Part shown: piece after piece, positions 1 through 7,936 of the stretch | How positions within the stretch are numbered: position 1 is the stretch's first letter | How the letters are laid out: every line of letters begins with the position of its first letter | NCBI GenBank assembly: GCA_003327425.1 | Contig: QOQW01000016.1 | Location: forward strand, 62,001 to 126,000 | DNA from: Candidatus Ozemibacter sibiricus | Lineage (GTDB): Bacteria > Muiribacteriota > Ozemobacteria > Ozemobacterales > Ozemobacteraceae | Length of the DNA: 64,000 bases | Direction of reading: 5' to 3' | The notes under the pieces: generated by a model | Told to the model about the DNA's origin: nothing | The model's database searches: none | The model's input: the letters and a program-made list of their open reading frames with translations, nothing else | Translations under genes and position numbers: made by a program

Positions 1-1
1 G

Positions 2-2020
2 ACCGGCTCCCGCATCAACCATTCTGGCGCCGGCGCCGTTCAGGCGGACCGGCTCTGGAATACCCCGGCCACGTCCCTGATCGGCCGAGTGCTGGCCTAT
101 CTCGTCGCCGGTCATCACGCCGGACTCCCGGACTGGTACGGCGGCTGCGATGCGCTCCCCCAACGTCTCCGTGACGAAGCCACGATCTTCGAAGAAATCT
201 CCGCTGTCGTTGCCCCATTTCTCGAGAACCTCCCTCGGCGACTTTCTTTCCCGGCCTCAGCCATGGCTTGTCGGGGTGCCGAGGCCATCGCCTTTCATAG
301 CTGGGTCCGCATGCTGTTCTCCTGCCTGGTCGATGCCGATTTCCTCGATACCGAAGGGTTCATGAATCCCGCTCAGCGGGCTCTCCGCCATAACTTGTCC
401 GATTTGAAATCCCTGAAGCGTTCATTCGATGCGGCGTTGTCCGATTTCTTGGCACGGCTCTCCGCGCGGCCCGAAAGCGAGGGCGTTTCCCCGATCAACC
501 GGGTGCGGGCCGCCATTCTCGAGGCGTGTCGACGAGCGGCCAGGCGCCCCCCGGGCTTTTTTCGGCTGGCGGTACCGACGGGTGGCGGCAAAACATTGTC
601 TGGAACAGCCTTCGCCCTCGACCATGCCGTGTACCATGGCTTGCGGCGCATCATCTACGTGATTCCCTACACCAGCATCATCGAGCAGACCGCGCAGGTC
701 TTGCGCGGGTTCTTGGGCGAAGCCAATGTGGTCGAACACCATTCGAACGTCCTTCTCGAGGGGCATCCGGTCCGTCCTGAACTGGCGCTGGCCGCCGAAA
801 ACTGGGATGCTCCCGTCATCGTCACCACCAATGTCCAGTTCTTCGAGTCGCTGTATGCCGCCAGCCCCTCGCGATGCCGGAAATTGCACAATCTGGTCCG
901 CAGCGTCATCATCCTCGATGAGGCCCAGTTGCTGCCGCCGCGTTGGTTGGTGCCTTGCGTCGAGGCATTGAATCGGCTCGTCAAGGACTATCACGCCACC
1001 GTCGTCTTCTCGACCGCGACCCAGCCCCCTCTGCCCGGCCTGGAGAGCCAAACTCAGGCCATCATCGAAGACGAATCGACCTTGTACGAAAACCTCCGTC
1101 GTGCCGACATCCAGTTTCCTGCGTCGCTCGAACCCTTACCCGATTGGCAGCCGCTGGTAGACCGCTTGCAGCAGCACCCCCAGGTTCTCTGCATCGTCAA
1201 CCGCCGCCGCGACTGCTATGAACTGTACCAGCAACTTTCTCAGATCCACCCCGAAGGGACGATTCATCTCTCGGCGCTCATGTGTGGCGCCCATCGCTCG
1301 CAGGTCATCGCGCAGATTCGCGCCGCCCTGGCCGAAGGGCGCCCGGTGCGAGTCATCAGCACGCAACTGGTCGAGGCGGGGGTCGATCTCGACTTTCCGG
1401 TGGTCTATCGCGCTCTGGCTGGGCTCGATTCCATTCAGCAGGCGGCCGGACGATGCAATCGCGAAGGGCGCCTGCCGGGCCGCGGCCAGGTCCGGGTATT
1501 CGTCCCGCCCACGGCCTCGCCGCCCGGCCTCTTGCGGAAAGGCGAAGATGCGACCCGTGAGCTGCTGAGCGATCCCGCGTTCTCTCCTGATGATCCTCAG
1601 ATCATGACGCGCTTCTTCGCCCGGTGGTACGATCGCGCCAACGACCTGGGCCAGTCGTGGTGGCATGAGCATTTGGTCAAGAACGTCAACGATCGCCAGG
1701 TGCCGGGCGCCGTGCAATTTCGCGCCGCGGCAAGGGAATTCCGCCTCATCGATCAAGATACCGTTCCGATCATTGTGCAATACGATGGCAGCCATGGTCT
1801 CCTCGAGCGCCTCCGCTATGGCGGGCCCTCGCGAGAATGCCTCAGGGCCTTGCAACGCTACGTGGTCAATGTCCATCCCCAGACCGCACGCCAGCTCCAA
1901 GAACAAGGGTTGGTCGGCGAAGCGATCCGTGGTATGCTGATGCAAGTCGATTCGACCCTCTACGACTCGAATATCGGTTTGAATATCTGGCGCCAGCCTA
2001 CCAAGCAGATGATCTGGTAA
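2..2020 (+). CDS. cas3: CRISPR-associated helicase/nuclease Cas3, type I-C (5' end outside window)
   Basis: Cas3 is recruited by target-bound Cascade and unwinds and degrades the invader DNA. The frame is open from base 2, and the first codons carry NHSGAGA, the HD-nuclease HxxxAGA-type motif, followed by AGHHAGLPD. The GTG at 89 is therefore not the start and the N-terminus lies upstream of the window. Helicase motifs follow in order: Walker A VPTGGGKT (about base 570), DEAQ box ILDEAQLLPP (about 910), motif III FSTATQPP, and motif VI QQAAGRCNREG (about 1435). The C-terminal part continues to the TAA at 2018-2020. Cas5 follows 37 bases downstream on the same strand, so this is the first visible gene of the cas operon. 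Confidence 0.97.
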   Translation, partial: TGSRINHSGAGAVQADRLWNTPATSLIGRVLAYLVAGHHAGLPDWYGGCDALPQRLRDEATIFEEISAVVAPFLENLPRRLSFPASAMACRGAEAIAFHSWVRMLFSCLVDADFLDTEGFMNPAQRALRHNLSDLKSLKRSFDAALSDFLARLSARPESEGVSPINRVRAAILEACRRAARRPPGFFRLAVPTGGGKTLSGTAFALDHAVYHGLRRIIYVIPYTSIIEQTAQVLRGFLGEANVVEHHSNVLLEGHPVRPELALAAENWDAPVIVTTNVQFFESLYAASPSRCRKLHNLVRSVIILDEAQLLPPRWLVPCVEALNRLVKDYHATVVFSTATQPPLPGLESQTQAIIEDESTLYENLRRADIQFPASLEPLPDWQPLVDRLQQHPQVLCIVNRRRDCYELYQQLSQIHPEGTIHLSALMCGAHRSQVIAQIRAALAEGRPVRVISTQLVEAGVDLDFPVVYRALAGLDSIQQAAGRCNREGRLPGRGQVRVFVPPTASPPGLLRKGEDATRELLSDPAFSPDDPQIMTRFFARWYDRANDLGQSWWHEHLVKNVNDRQVPGAVQFRAAAREFRLIDQDTVPIIVQYDGSHGLLERLRYGGPSRECLRALQRYVVNVHPQTARQLQEQGLVGEAIRGMLMQVDSTLYDSNIGLNIWRQPTKQMIW

Positions 2021-2057
2021 TCTGAATCGCATCCAGTTCCAAATGGGGGAAAGTGAG

Positions 2058-2774
2058 ATGAAAGGCTTTTGTCTGGAGGTCAGTGGCCCCTTCGCCTGTT
2101 TTACCCGCCCCGAAATGAAGGTCGAGCGGGTCAGCTATGATGTCATCACGCCCTCGGCGGCGCGGGCCATTTTCGATGCCATTCTCTGGAAACCGGCTAT
2201 CCGCTGGGTGATCACCCGCATCGAAGTGCTGGCGCCCATTCAGTGGATTTCCGTGCGCCGGAACGAGGTGGCCAAGACAGCGATCCCGCGGTCGACGGGC
2301 ATCTTCATCGAAGACGACCGGCAGCAACGAGCCGCCTTGCTGTTGCGCGATGTCCGCTATCGGTTGCATGGCCGGTTCGAGGTCCTCCCGGCTGATCGGC
2401 GCCCGAAGGCCTGCAACCCTGTTCCAGACTCGCTCATCGAGCCTGAGGAACAAAAGGCCGAACCTGACCTGCCGTCGCTTCCGCTGGCCCAGGTCGAAGC
2501 GAAATACGCGGCCATGTTCGAGCGGCGGGCCCGTCTCGGCAAGCATTTCCACCAACCCTACCTCGGGTGTCGCGAATTCGCCGCTGATGTTCGATTGGTC
2601 GATGCCAGCACCAGGCAACCCCCGCCGGTCGATGATTCCCGCGAATTGGGATGGATGCTCTATGACCTCGATTTTTCCGACCCGGCCGATCCTCGGCCCA
2701 TGTTCTATCGACCGAGCATGAAGTCGGGTGTCATTGAGGTCCCCCATCCTGAAAGCCCGGAGATTCGGCGATGA
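2058..2774 (+). CDS. cas5c: Cas5c (Cas5d) crRNA-processing Cascade subunit, type I-C
   Basis: In type I-C, Cas5 replaces Cas6: it cuts the CRISPR transcript in the repeat and stays bound to the 5' handle. The protein has the family N-terminus GFCLEVSGPFACFTRPE, then MKVERVSYDVITPSAARAI, and the usual length near 240 residues. An in-frame ATG at 2043 would add five residues. ATG 2058 is preferred because GGGGGA (2045-2050) sits 7 bases before it and the translated start then matches the family. The stop overlaps the cas8c start as ATGA (2771-2774), which indicates translational coupling. Confidence 0.95.
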   Translation: MKGFCLEVSGPFACFTRPEMKVERVSYDVITPSAARAIFDAILWKPAIRWVITRIEVLAPIQWISVRRNEVAKTAIPRSTGIFIEDDRQQRAALLLRDVRYRLHGRFEVLPADRRPKACNPVPDSLIEPEEQKAEPDLPSLPLAQVEAKYAAMFERRARLGKHFHQPYLGCREFAADVRLVDASTRQPPPVDDSRELGWMLYDLDFSDPADPRPMFYRPSMKSGVIEVPHPESPEIRR

Positions 2775-4525
2775 TCCTGCAAGCACTGAATGATCTCTAT
2801 CACCGGCTTGGCGACAAGGTTCCCTCATTTGGGTGGGGCCGGCAGGCCATTCCTTTTCTGGCCGTCATCGATCGGCAGGGTCGGTTCGTTCGGTTCGAAG
2901 ATACCCGCGAGGGCAGGCAGGCAAAGGTTTTCTGTGTACCCATTTTGGGTGAGAAGAAGGGTAGCGCCATCAAAGCAAACCTTTGTTGGGAAAACATCGA
3001 ATACATGTTCGGAATTCTTTCAGAAGAAAGCGAGAGGAAAGGCGACGTAAAGAAGAAGCTCGCCGCAAAACATGCCGAATTTTGCCGCAAATTGGGTCTG
3101 CTGCCGGGTAGTGACCCGGCGGTGGTCGCGCTGCGGCAGTTCGCGACGCTCTCGCAGGAATCCCTGGTCAGGCGAGACCCGCTTTGGCCAGAAATTTTCT
3201 CGCAAAATCGGCAAAATCCCTGGATTCTCCTCGCCCTGGAAGGGGAAGGGCCGGTGACTGCGATTCCTGCCGTACAAAAAGCGATCGACGCCATCCGCCC
3301 TGCGTCCTCCCGCCGCGGGGTGTGTTTGGTGACTGGAAACGAAGATGAGATCATGCAATTGGAACCCCCCATCAAGGGAGTTCGGGGCAGCCAGGCCACG
3401 GGTGGAAGTCTTGTGGCGGTCAATAACGAAGTGAAGAACGGGGTCAATCAGGGGCAGACTCCCGCCTTCGCGTCCTATCTCAAGCAGCAGGCCTGCAATT
3501 CACCGATCGGCCGGCGCGCGGGATTCGCCTACACCACTGCTCTGAACTACCTCCTGGCCAAGGATTCACCTCACCACCTCCAGGTCGGTGACGCCACCGC
3601 CGTATTCTGGAGCGAGCAACCCACGCCCCTCGAGACCGATTTCCCTTGGTTTTTTCAGGCGCCCCCCAGAGATGATCCCGGCCGGCAGATCGAGGCGATC
3701 CGGCAATTGCATGAGAGCGTTGTGCGGGGGGGATATGCTCCCTCGGATGTCGAAACCCGCTTTTTCGTGCTCGGTCTGGCGCCCAATGCTGCCCGCCTGG
3801 CCGTTCGCTTCTGGACGTGCACCACCGTCCTCGAGATGGCCAAGAACATCGACCAGCATTTTCAAGATCTGGCCATCGTTCATGGGCCGCATGACTCTGG
3901 CAATCTCGGCCTGTTCCGGCTGCTCTGCTCGGTGGCGCCGCAGGATGATTCAAGAAACATTCCGCCCCATCTTGGCGGCGAGGTCATGCGGGCCATTTTG
4001 CAGGGGACGCCGTACCCGATCACCTTGTTGCAGGCGGCCGTACGCCGGATTCGCGCCGAGCGCAGCGTGACCTATCCGCGGGCGGCCTTGATCAAGGCCT
4101 GTCTGAACCGTCTGACCCGTTGGGATACCCATCGCAAGGAGGATGAACTGACTGTGAGTCTCGATCTTGGACAGACGAATGTAGGCTACCGGTTGGGCCG
4201 GTTGTTCGCGGTTCTCGAAAAGATTCAGAGCGAAGCGAATCCAGGCCTCAATACCACGATTCGCGATCGTTTCTATGGCGCAGCTTCCGGGTCGCCGGGG
4301 TCGGTCTTCCCGACGTTGATACGATTGTCGCGGCACCACCTGGCCAAGCTGTCGACCGGTTTGCGCACGGTGCGGGAACGTCTCATCCAGGAGATCATGG
4401 GGGCCTTGCCTTCCCAGGGCTTCCCCACCCATCTCGATCTGGGTGATCAGGGCCGCTTCGCCATCGGCTACTATCATCAAATGCAAGCCTTGTATACCAA
4501 AAATGAACCTTCGAACAAGGAGTGA
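2771..4525 (+). CDS. cas8c: Cas8c (Csd1) large Cascade subunit, type I-C
   Basis: Large subunit of the type I-C effector, expected to recognise the PAM and help load Cas3. The 584-residue protein shows Csd1-type features: an N-terminal VPSFGWG region, VCLVTG and SFNxPAF-like text (here GQTPAFASY), RAGFAYTTALNYLL, and a C-terminal YYHQMQALY. The start ATG overlaps the cas5 stop by four bases (ATGA). The stop TGA at 4523-4525 lies inside the ribosome-binding region of cas7. The internal Shine-Dalgarno of many type I-C cas8 genes for a small Cas11 product may also exist here, but I could not pick a convincing one by eye. Confidence 0.93.
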   Translation: MILQALNDLYHRLGDKVPSFGWGRQAIPFLAVIDRQGRFVRFEDTREGRQAKVFCVPILGEKKGSAIKANLCWENIEYMFGILSEESERKGDVKKKLAAKHAEFCRKLGLLPGSDPAVVALRQFATLSQESLVRRDPLWPEIFSQNRQNPWILLALEGEGPVTAIPAVQKAIDAIRPASSRRGVCLVTGNEDEIMQLEPPIKGVRGSQATGGSLVAVNNEVKNGVNQGQTPAFASYLKQQACNSPIGRRAGFAYTTALNYLLAKDSPHHLQVGDATAVFWSEQPTPLETDFPWFFQAPPRDDPGRQIEAIRQLHESVVRGGYAPSDVETRFFVLGLAPNAARLAVRFWTCTTVLEMAKNIDQHFQDLAIVHGPHDSGNLGLFRLLCSVAPQDDSRNIPPHLGGEVMRAILQGTPYPITLLQAAVRRIRAERSVTYPRAALIKACLNRLTRWDTHRKEDELTVSLDLGQTNVGYRLGRLFAVLEKIQSEANPGLNTTIRDRFYGAASGSPGSVFPTLIRLSRHHLAKLSTGLRTVRERLIQEIMGALPSQGFPTHLDLGDQGRFAIGYYHQMQALYTKNEPSNKE

Positions 4526-4531
4526 ATGACC

Positions 4532-5638
4532 ATGAGTGACCCCATCAAAGAACGATATGATTTCGTACTGGTGTTCGATGTCCAGGATGGCAATCCCAAC
4601 GGCGATCCCGATGCGGGCAACCTGCCGCGTCTCGATCCCGAAACCGGTCGAGGCCTGGTCACTGATGTCTGTCTCAAGCGCAAAGTGCGCAATTTTGTCC
4701 AGTTGGTCAAAGAGGGCAAAACGCCGTTCGCCATTTATGTGAAGGAAAAAGCGGTCCTCGGCAAAGCGCATGTCGAGGCGTTCAAAGCGCTGAATATCGT
4801 TACGGGCCAAGCTTCGAAGAAGCCCATCCCCGCCAATCTTGTGGAAAGCCTGGATGGGATTGACTGGCCAGAAGGGTTGAGTGTCGTCGAAGGCGATGAC
4901 GGGACCGATCTCGTGGTTGAAGCCGATGCCGACAAGAAACTGGTCAAAGAATGGCTCAAAGAGGTCGATTGTCCGAAACCGTTGAAAGAGCTGATCAAAA
5001 AAGCCCTGGATGAAGCCAAACCCCGCAAACCTACCGCCGCCGAGACCGAGCGTGGCCGGACAAAGATGTGCCAGGACTTCTACGACATCCGGACCTTCGG
5101 CGCCGTCATGTCGCTCAAATCGGCGCCGAATTGCGGGCAGGTGCGCGGGCCCGTGCAGATGACCTTCGCACGGTCGGTCGATCCCGTGATCGTGCAAGAG
5201 CATTCGATCACGCGCATGGCGGTGGCCACCGAGGCCGAAGCCGAAAAACAGTCCGGCGACAACCGCACGATGGGCCGCAAGAATACCATCCCCTATGGTC
5301 TCTACGTGGCCCATGGCTTTGTGTCTCCCCATCTGGCCGCGCAGACCGGGTTTTCGCAAGACGACCTCAAACTGCTGTGGGAGGCCCTCCTCAACATGTT
5401 CGAGCATGATCGCTCGGCGGCTCGTGGGTTGATGGCGACTCGCAAACTGGTGATTTTCAAGCACGATACGGCCCTGGGCGATGCCCCGGCCCATCGCTTG
5501 TTCGAACGCGTGAAGATCGAGAAAAAAGTCGCCGAGCGGCCCGCGCGGTCATTCGACGATTATCGCATCCTGATCGATGGGCAGGAATCCCCGTCCTCTC
5601 AGATTCGCCTCGATCTGTCCGCGAAGATGCCCGCCTGA
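4532..5638 (+). CDS. cas7c: Cas7c (Csd2) Cascade backbone subunit with an internal insertion
   Basis: Backbone subunit that coats the crRNA spacer. Recognisable family blocks are [22 protein letters not shown] near the N-terminus, [70 protein letters not shown] and [13 protein letters not shown]. At 368 residues it is longer than the usual ~290. The excess lies between [11 protein letters not shown] and TKMCQDFYD (about residues 95-170), a charged, Lys/Glu/Asp-rich stretch. AAGGAG at 4517-4522 is 9 bases from ATG 4532 and 3 from ATG 4526, so 4532 is preferred. Confidence 0.95.
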   Translation: MSDPIKERYDFVLVFDVQDGNPNGDPDAGNLPRLDPETGRGLVTDVCLKRKVRNFVQLVKEGKTPFAIYVKEKAVLGKAHVEAFKALNIVTGQASKKPIPANLVESLDGIDWPEGLSVVEGDDGTDLVVEADADKKLVKEWLKEVDCPKPLKELIKKALDEAKPRKPTAAETERGRTKMCQDFYDIRTFGAVMSLKSAPNCGQVRGPVQMTFARSVDPVIVQEHSITRMAVATEAEAEKQSGDNRTMGRKNTIPYGLYVAHGFVSPHLAAQTGFSQDDLKLLWEALLNMFEHDRSAARGLMATRKLVIFKHDTALGDAPAHRLFERVKIEKKVAERPARSFDDYRILIDGQESPSSQIRLDLSAKMPA

Positions 5639-5699
5639 TGGCCCCGGCTATTGGCTTTGCTGTTCGGCCTGGGTTCTGCCGGGCGCCGCCAGATGCACC

Positions 5700-6398
5700 A
5701 TGAGGTATTCTGAAGAAGATCTCTTGCCGATTTCGGCTTTGCAACACCTGGTCTTCTGTGAACGCCAATGGGCGCTCATCCATCTCGAAGGATCCTGGGC
5801 AGAAAACCGCCTGACGGCCGCCGGGCGGGTCATGCACGAACGCGTTCACAGCGGAGAGGCGGAGACCCGCCGCGAGGTGCGGGTGACCCGTGGCTTGGCC
5901 TTGCGGTCATTGACCTGGGGGCTGATCGGCAAAGCCGATGTGGTCGAGTTCCACCGGGTCGAAGAAGGGGAATTCCAGCCTGGAGAGGCGGCCCGTCTGC
6001 CCCGGCATGCTGGCTGGTGGATCCCCGTCCCGGTGGAATACAAGGTCGGCAAGCCCAAGCTCGAGCGGTGCGACGAGGTGCAGTTGTGCGCCCAAGCGCT
6101 TTGTCTCGAGGAGATGCTGGGGGTGAAGGTACCGCGGGGAGAATTGTACTATGGCAAGACCTGTCAGCGTCACGAGGTGTTGATCTCGGAAGACCTGCGA
6201 CGAGAAACCGCCGAAGCGATCGCTCGTCTGCGTGACCTCACCGAAGGAAAAAAACAGCCTCGGGGACGATTCGATCAGAAATGCGAGGCGTGTTCGCTCA
6301 GGGACCTCTGCCAACCTCGGTTGGCGGTTCGAGGACGATCGGTGGCCTCGTATGTGGAGGCTTTGTTCGATCCTCGTCAGGAGGGAGGAACGGCGTGA
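5700..6398 (+). CDS. cas4: Cas4 RecB-like exonuclease of CRISPR adaptation
   Basis: Cas4 trims prespacers and defines PAM and orientation during spacer capture with Cas1-Cas2. The 232-residue protein starts MRYSEEDLLPISALQHLVFC, with the first iron-sulfur Cys in LVFCERQW. It continues with GLIGKADVVEF (metal Asp), PVEYKVGKPK (ExK nuclease motif) and QLCAQALCLEEML, and ends with the Cys cluster KCEACSLRDLC. The frame is open upstream into cas7, but ATG 5700 gives the family N-terminus; no strong ribosome site is visible before it. The stop overlaps the cas1 GTG by four bases (GTGA). Confidence 0.95.
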   Translation: MRYSEEDLLPISALQHLVFCERQWALIHLEGSWAENRLTAAGRVMHERVHSGEAETRREVRVTRGLALRSLTWGLIGKADVVEFHRVEEGEFQPGEAARLPRHAGWWIPVPVEYKVGKPKLERCDEVQLCAQALCLEEMLGVKVPRGELYYGKTCQRHEVLISEDLRRETAEAIARLRDLTEGKKQPRGRFDQKCEACSLRDLCQPRLAVRGRSVASYVEALFDPRQEGGTA

Positions 6399-7426
6399 AG
6401 CGGCTGCTCAACACGCTCTACGTCACCACGCCGAAATCGTACCTTCATCACGAAGGGGAGGCGGTGGTAGTTCGGGTCAACAAACAGATTCGGGCGAGGA
6501 TCCCTTTGCTGACCCTGCAATCGATCGTGTGCTTCGAACAGGTGGCCTGTAGCCCGCCGCTTTTGGGCTTGTGTGGGCGGCGAAAGGTGCAGGTCGCTTT
6601 TTTCGACCGGCGTGGCCGTTTTCTGGCACGTGTCCAGGGGCCGGTGAGCGGCAATGTCCTGTTGCGGCGGGAGCAATATCGGCGGGCCGATGATCTGGTT
6701 CTGGCGACCGACATGGCCAGGGTCATGGTTGGCGCGAAGATTGCCAACTGCCGTGCAGTGCTGCAGCGGGCTATTCGCGATCGACCCCAGCAGGCCAGCC
6801 CGCGTCTGGGGCAAGCGGTCGATCAGCTGGGCGATTGCCTGAAGCGGTTGCGAGAAGCGGCCACTGATCTCGGAGCTGTGCGTGGGATCGAAGGGGAGGC
6901 CGCTCGCCACTATTTTCAGGTCTTCGATGAGCTGATCCTGGTCGATAAGGACGCCTTCCGTTTTCAGGAGCGGAACCGACGCCCCCCGATGGATCGGATG
7001 AATGCCATCCTGTCGTTTCTGTACACCCTCCTGGCACATGATGTCACCTCGGCGTTGGAAGGCGTCGGTCTCGATCCAGCGGTGGGGTTCCTTCATCGTG
7101 ATCGCCCAGGTCGGATGGGCCTGGCCCTCGACATGATGGAGGAGTTTCGCCCGTTTCTCGCCGATCGGATGGCGCTGTCCCTGGTGAACCTGCAGCAGGT
7201 GAGAGCCAAGGGATTTCGGGTGACTGAGACAGGAGCCGTGCGGATGGACGATGACACCCGAAAAGCCTTATTGGTGGCCTATCAGAAGCGGAAACAGGAA
7301 CTCATCCATCATCCTTTCCTTGATGAAAAAGTGGAGATCGGTTTGCTTCCGCATGTTCAGGCGATGTTGTTGAGTCGCTTTTTGCGTGGTGAGGCGGATG
7401 GGTATCCGCCGTTCGTGTGGAAATGA
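6395..7426 (+). CDS. cas1: Cas1 CRISPR integrase
   Basis: Cas1 with Cas2 inserts new spacers at the leader end. It has 343 residues, starting from GTG as KRLLNTLYVTTP, the typical type I-C opening. GGAGG at 6384-6388 is 6 bases before this GTG, which overlaps the cas4 stop (GTGA). Active-site residues are visible: Glu in GIEGEAARHYF, His in GFLHRDRPGR and Asp in LALDMMEEFRPF. The longer open frame from 6281 lies inside cas4 and is not used. Confidence 0.97.
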   Translation: MKRLLNTLYVTTPKSYLHHEGEAVVVRVNKQIRARIPLLTLQSIVCFEQVACSPPLLGLCGRRKVQVAFFDRRGRFLARVQGPVSGNVLLRREQYRRADDLVLATDMARVMVGAKIANCRAVLQRAIRDRPQQASPRLGQAVDQLGDCLKRLREAATDLGAVRGIEGEAARHYFQVFDELILVDKDAFRFQERNRRPPMDRMNAILSFLYTLLAHDVTSALEGVGLDPAVGFLHRDRPGRMGLALDMMEEFRPFLADRMALSLVNLQQVRAKGFRVTETGAVRMDDDTRKALLVAYQKRKQELIHHPFLDEKVEIGLLPHVQAMLLSRFLRGEADGYPPFVWK

Positions 7427-7447
7427 GGTTGGCCGAGGAGAATAGCC

Positions 7448-7738
7448 ATGATGGTGCTGGTCACCTATGATGTCAATACCGAAACTGCCGCCGGACGGCG
7501 CCGCTTGCGAAATGTCGCCAGGGCCTGTCAGGATTTTGGGCAACGCGTTCAGAAATCGGTGTTCGAATGTCTGGTCGACCCGGGGCAGTGGGTGGCCTTG
7601 GAGGATCGATTGCGAAAGACGATCGATCCTGAGGTTGATAGTTTGCGATTCTATTTCCTTGGCAGCAAATGGCATGGGAAAGTGGAGCATGTGGGAGCCC
7701 GACCGGCGTTCGATCTCGAGGGACCGATGGTCCTCTAG
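7448..7738 (+). CDS. cas2: Cas2 adaptation subunit
   Basis: Small 96-residue partner of Cas1, forming the bridge dimer of the integration complex. The N-terminus MMVLVTYDVNT carries the conserved Asp of the ferredoxin-like fold, followed by GRRRLRNVARAC, GQRVQKSVFECLVD and a C-terminal LRFYFLG strand. The ribosome site GAGGAG (7435-7440) lies 7 bases before ATG 7448. The next ATG at 7451 could also serve. It is the last cas gene, 22 bases after cas1 and directly before the leader. Confidence 0.96.
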   Translation: MMVLVTYDVNTETAAGRRRLRNVARACQDFGQRVQKSVFECLVDPGQWVALEDRLRKTIDPEVDSLRFYFLGSKWHGKVEHVGARPAFDLEGPMVL

Positions 7739-7936
7739 ATGGGAACTTCTGGGGAGCCAATCACTGTCCGCGAACCGGTGGCTCTCAAGAATTTCTCAGA
7801 GGGCTTCGCGATGCTGTTCTGTGGCGGCTTTAAGCAGGTTTTCCCGCGCAGAGCGAAGGATCGTTCGCTGGGTTGGTCGGGGGTTCGCGGATTACCCTAT
7901 CCAAGCCCTCATCTGATCTAGATCATAAAATTTGCG
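7739..7936 (+). promoter_or_regulatory. CRISPR leader
   Basis: The 198-base non-coding stretch between cas2 and the first repeat is the expected position of the leader: it sits at the 5' end of the array relative to the ATTGAAAC repeat ends. Its last ~25 bases are AT-rich (ATAAAATTTG at 7924-7933) against a GC-rich background and follow a perfect 12-base palindrome. I could not identify a convincing promoter hexamer pair. Confidence 0.8.
7914..7925. repeat. Perfect 12-bp palindrome at the leader-repeat boundary
   Basis: TGATCTAGATCA reads the same on both strands and ends 11 bases before the first CRISPR repeat. It could be a leader anchor or protein-binding site for spacer integration or array expression. 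This role is inferred from position only. Confidence 0.5.

Noticed and set aside
89-2020. GTG at 89 as the start of cas3
   Set aside because: The frame is open upstream to the window edge and already contains the HD motif NHSGAGA, so the true start is outside the window.
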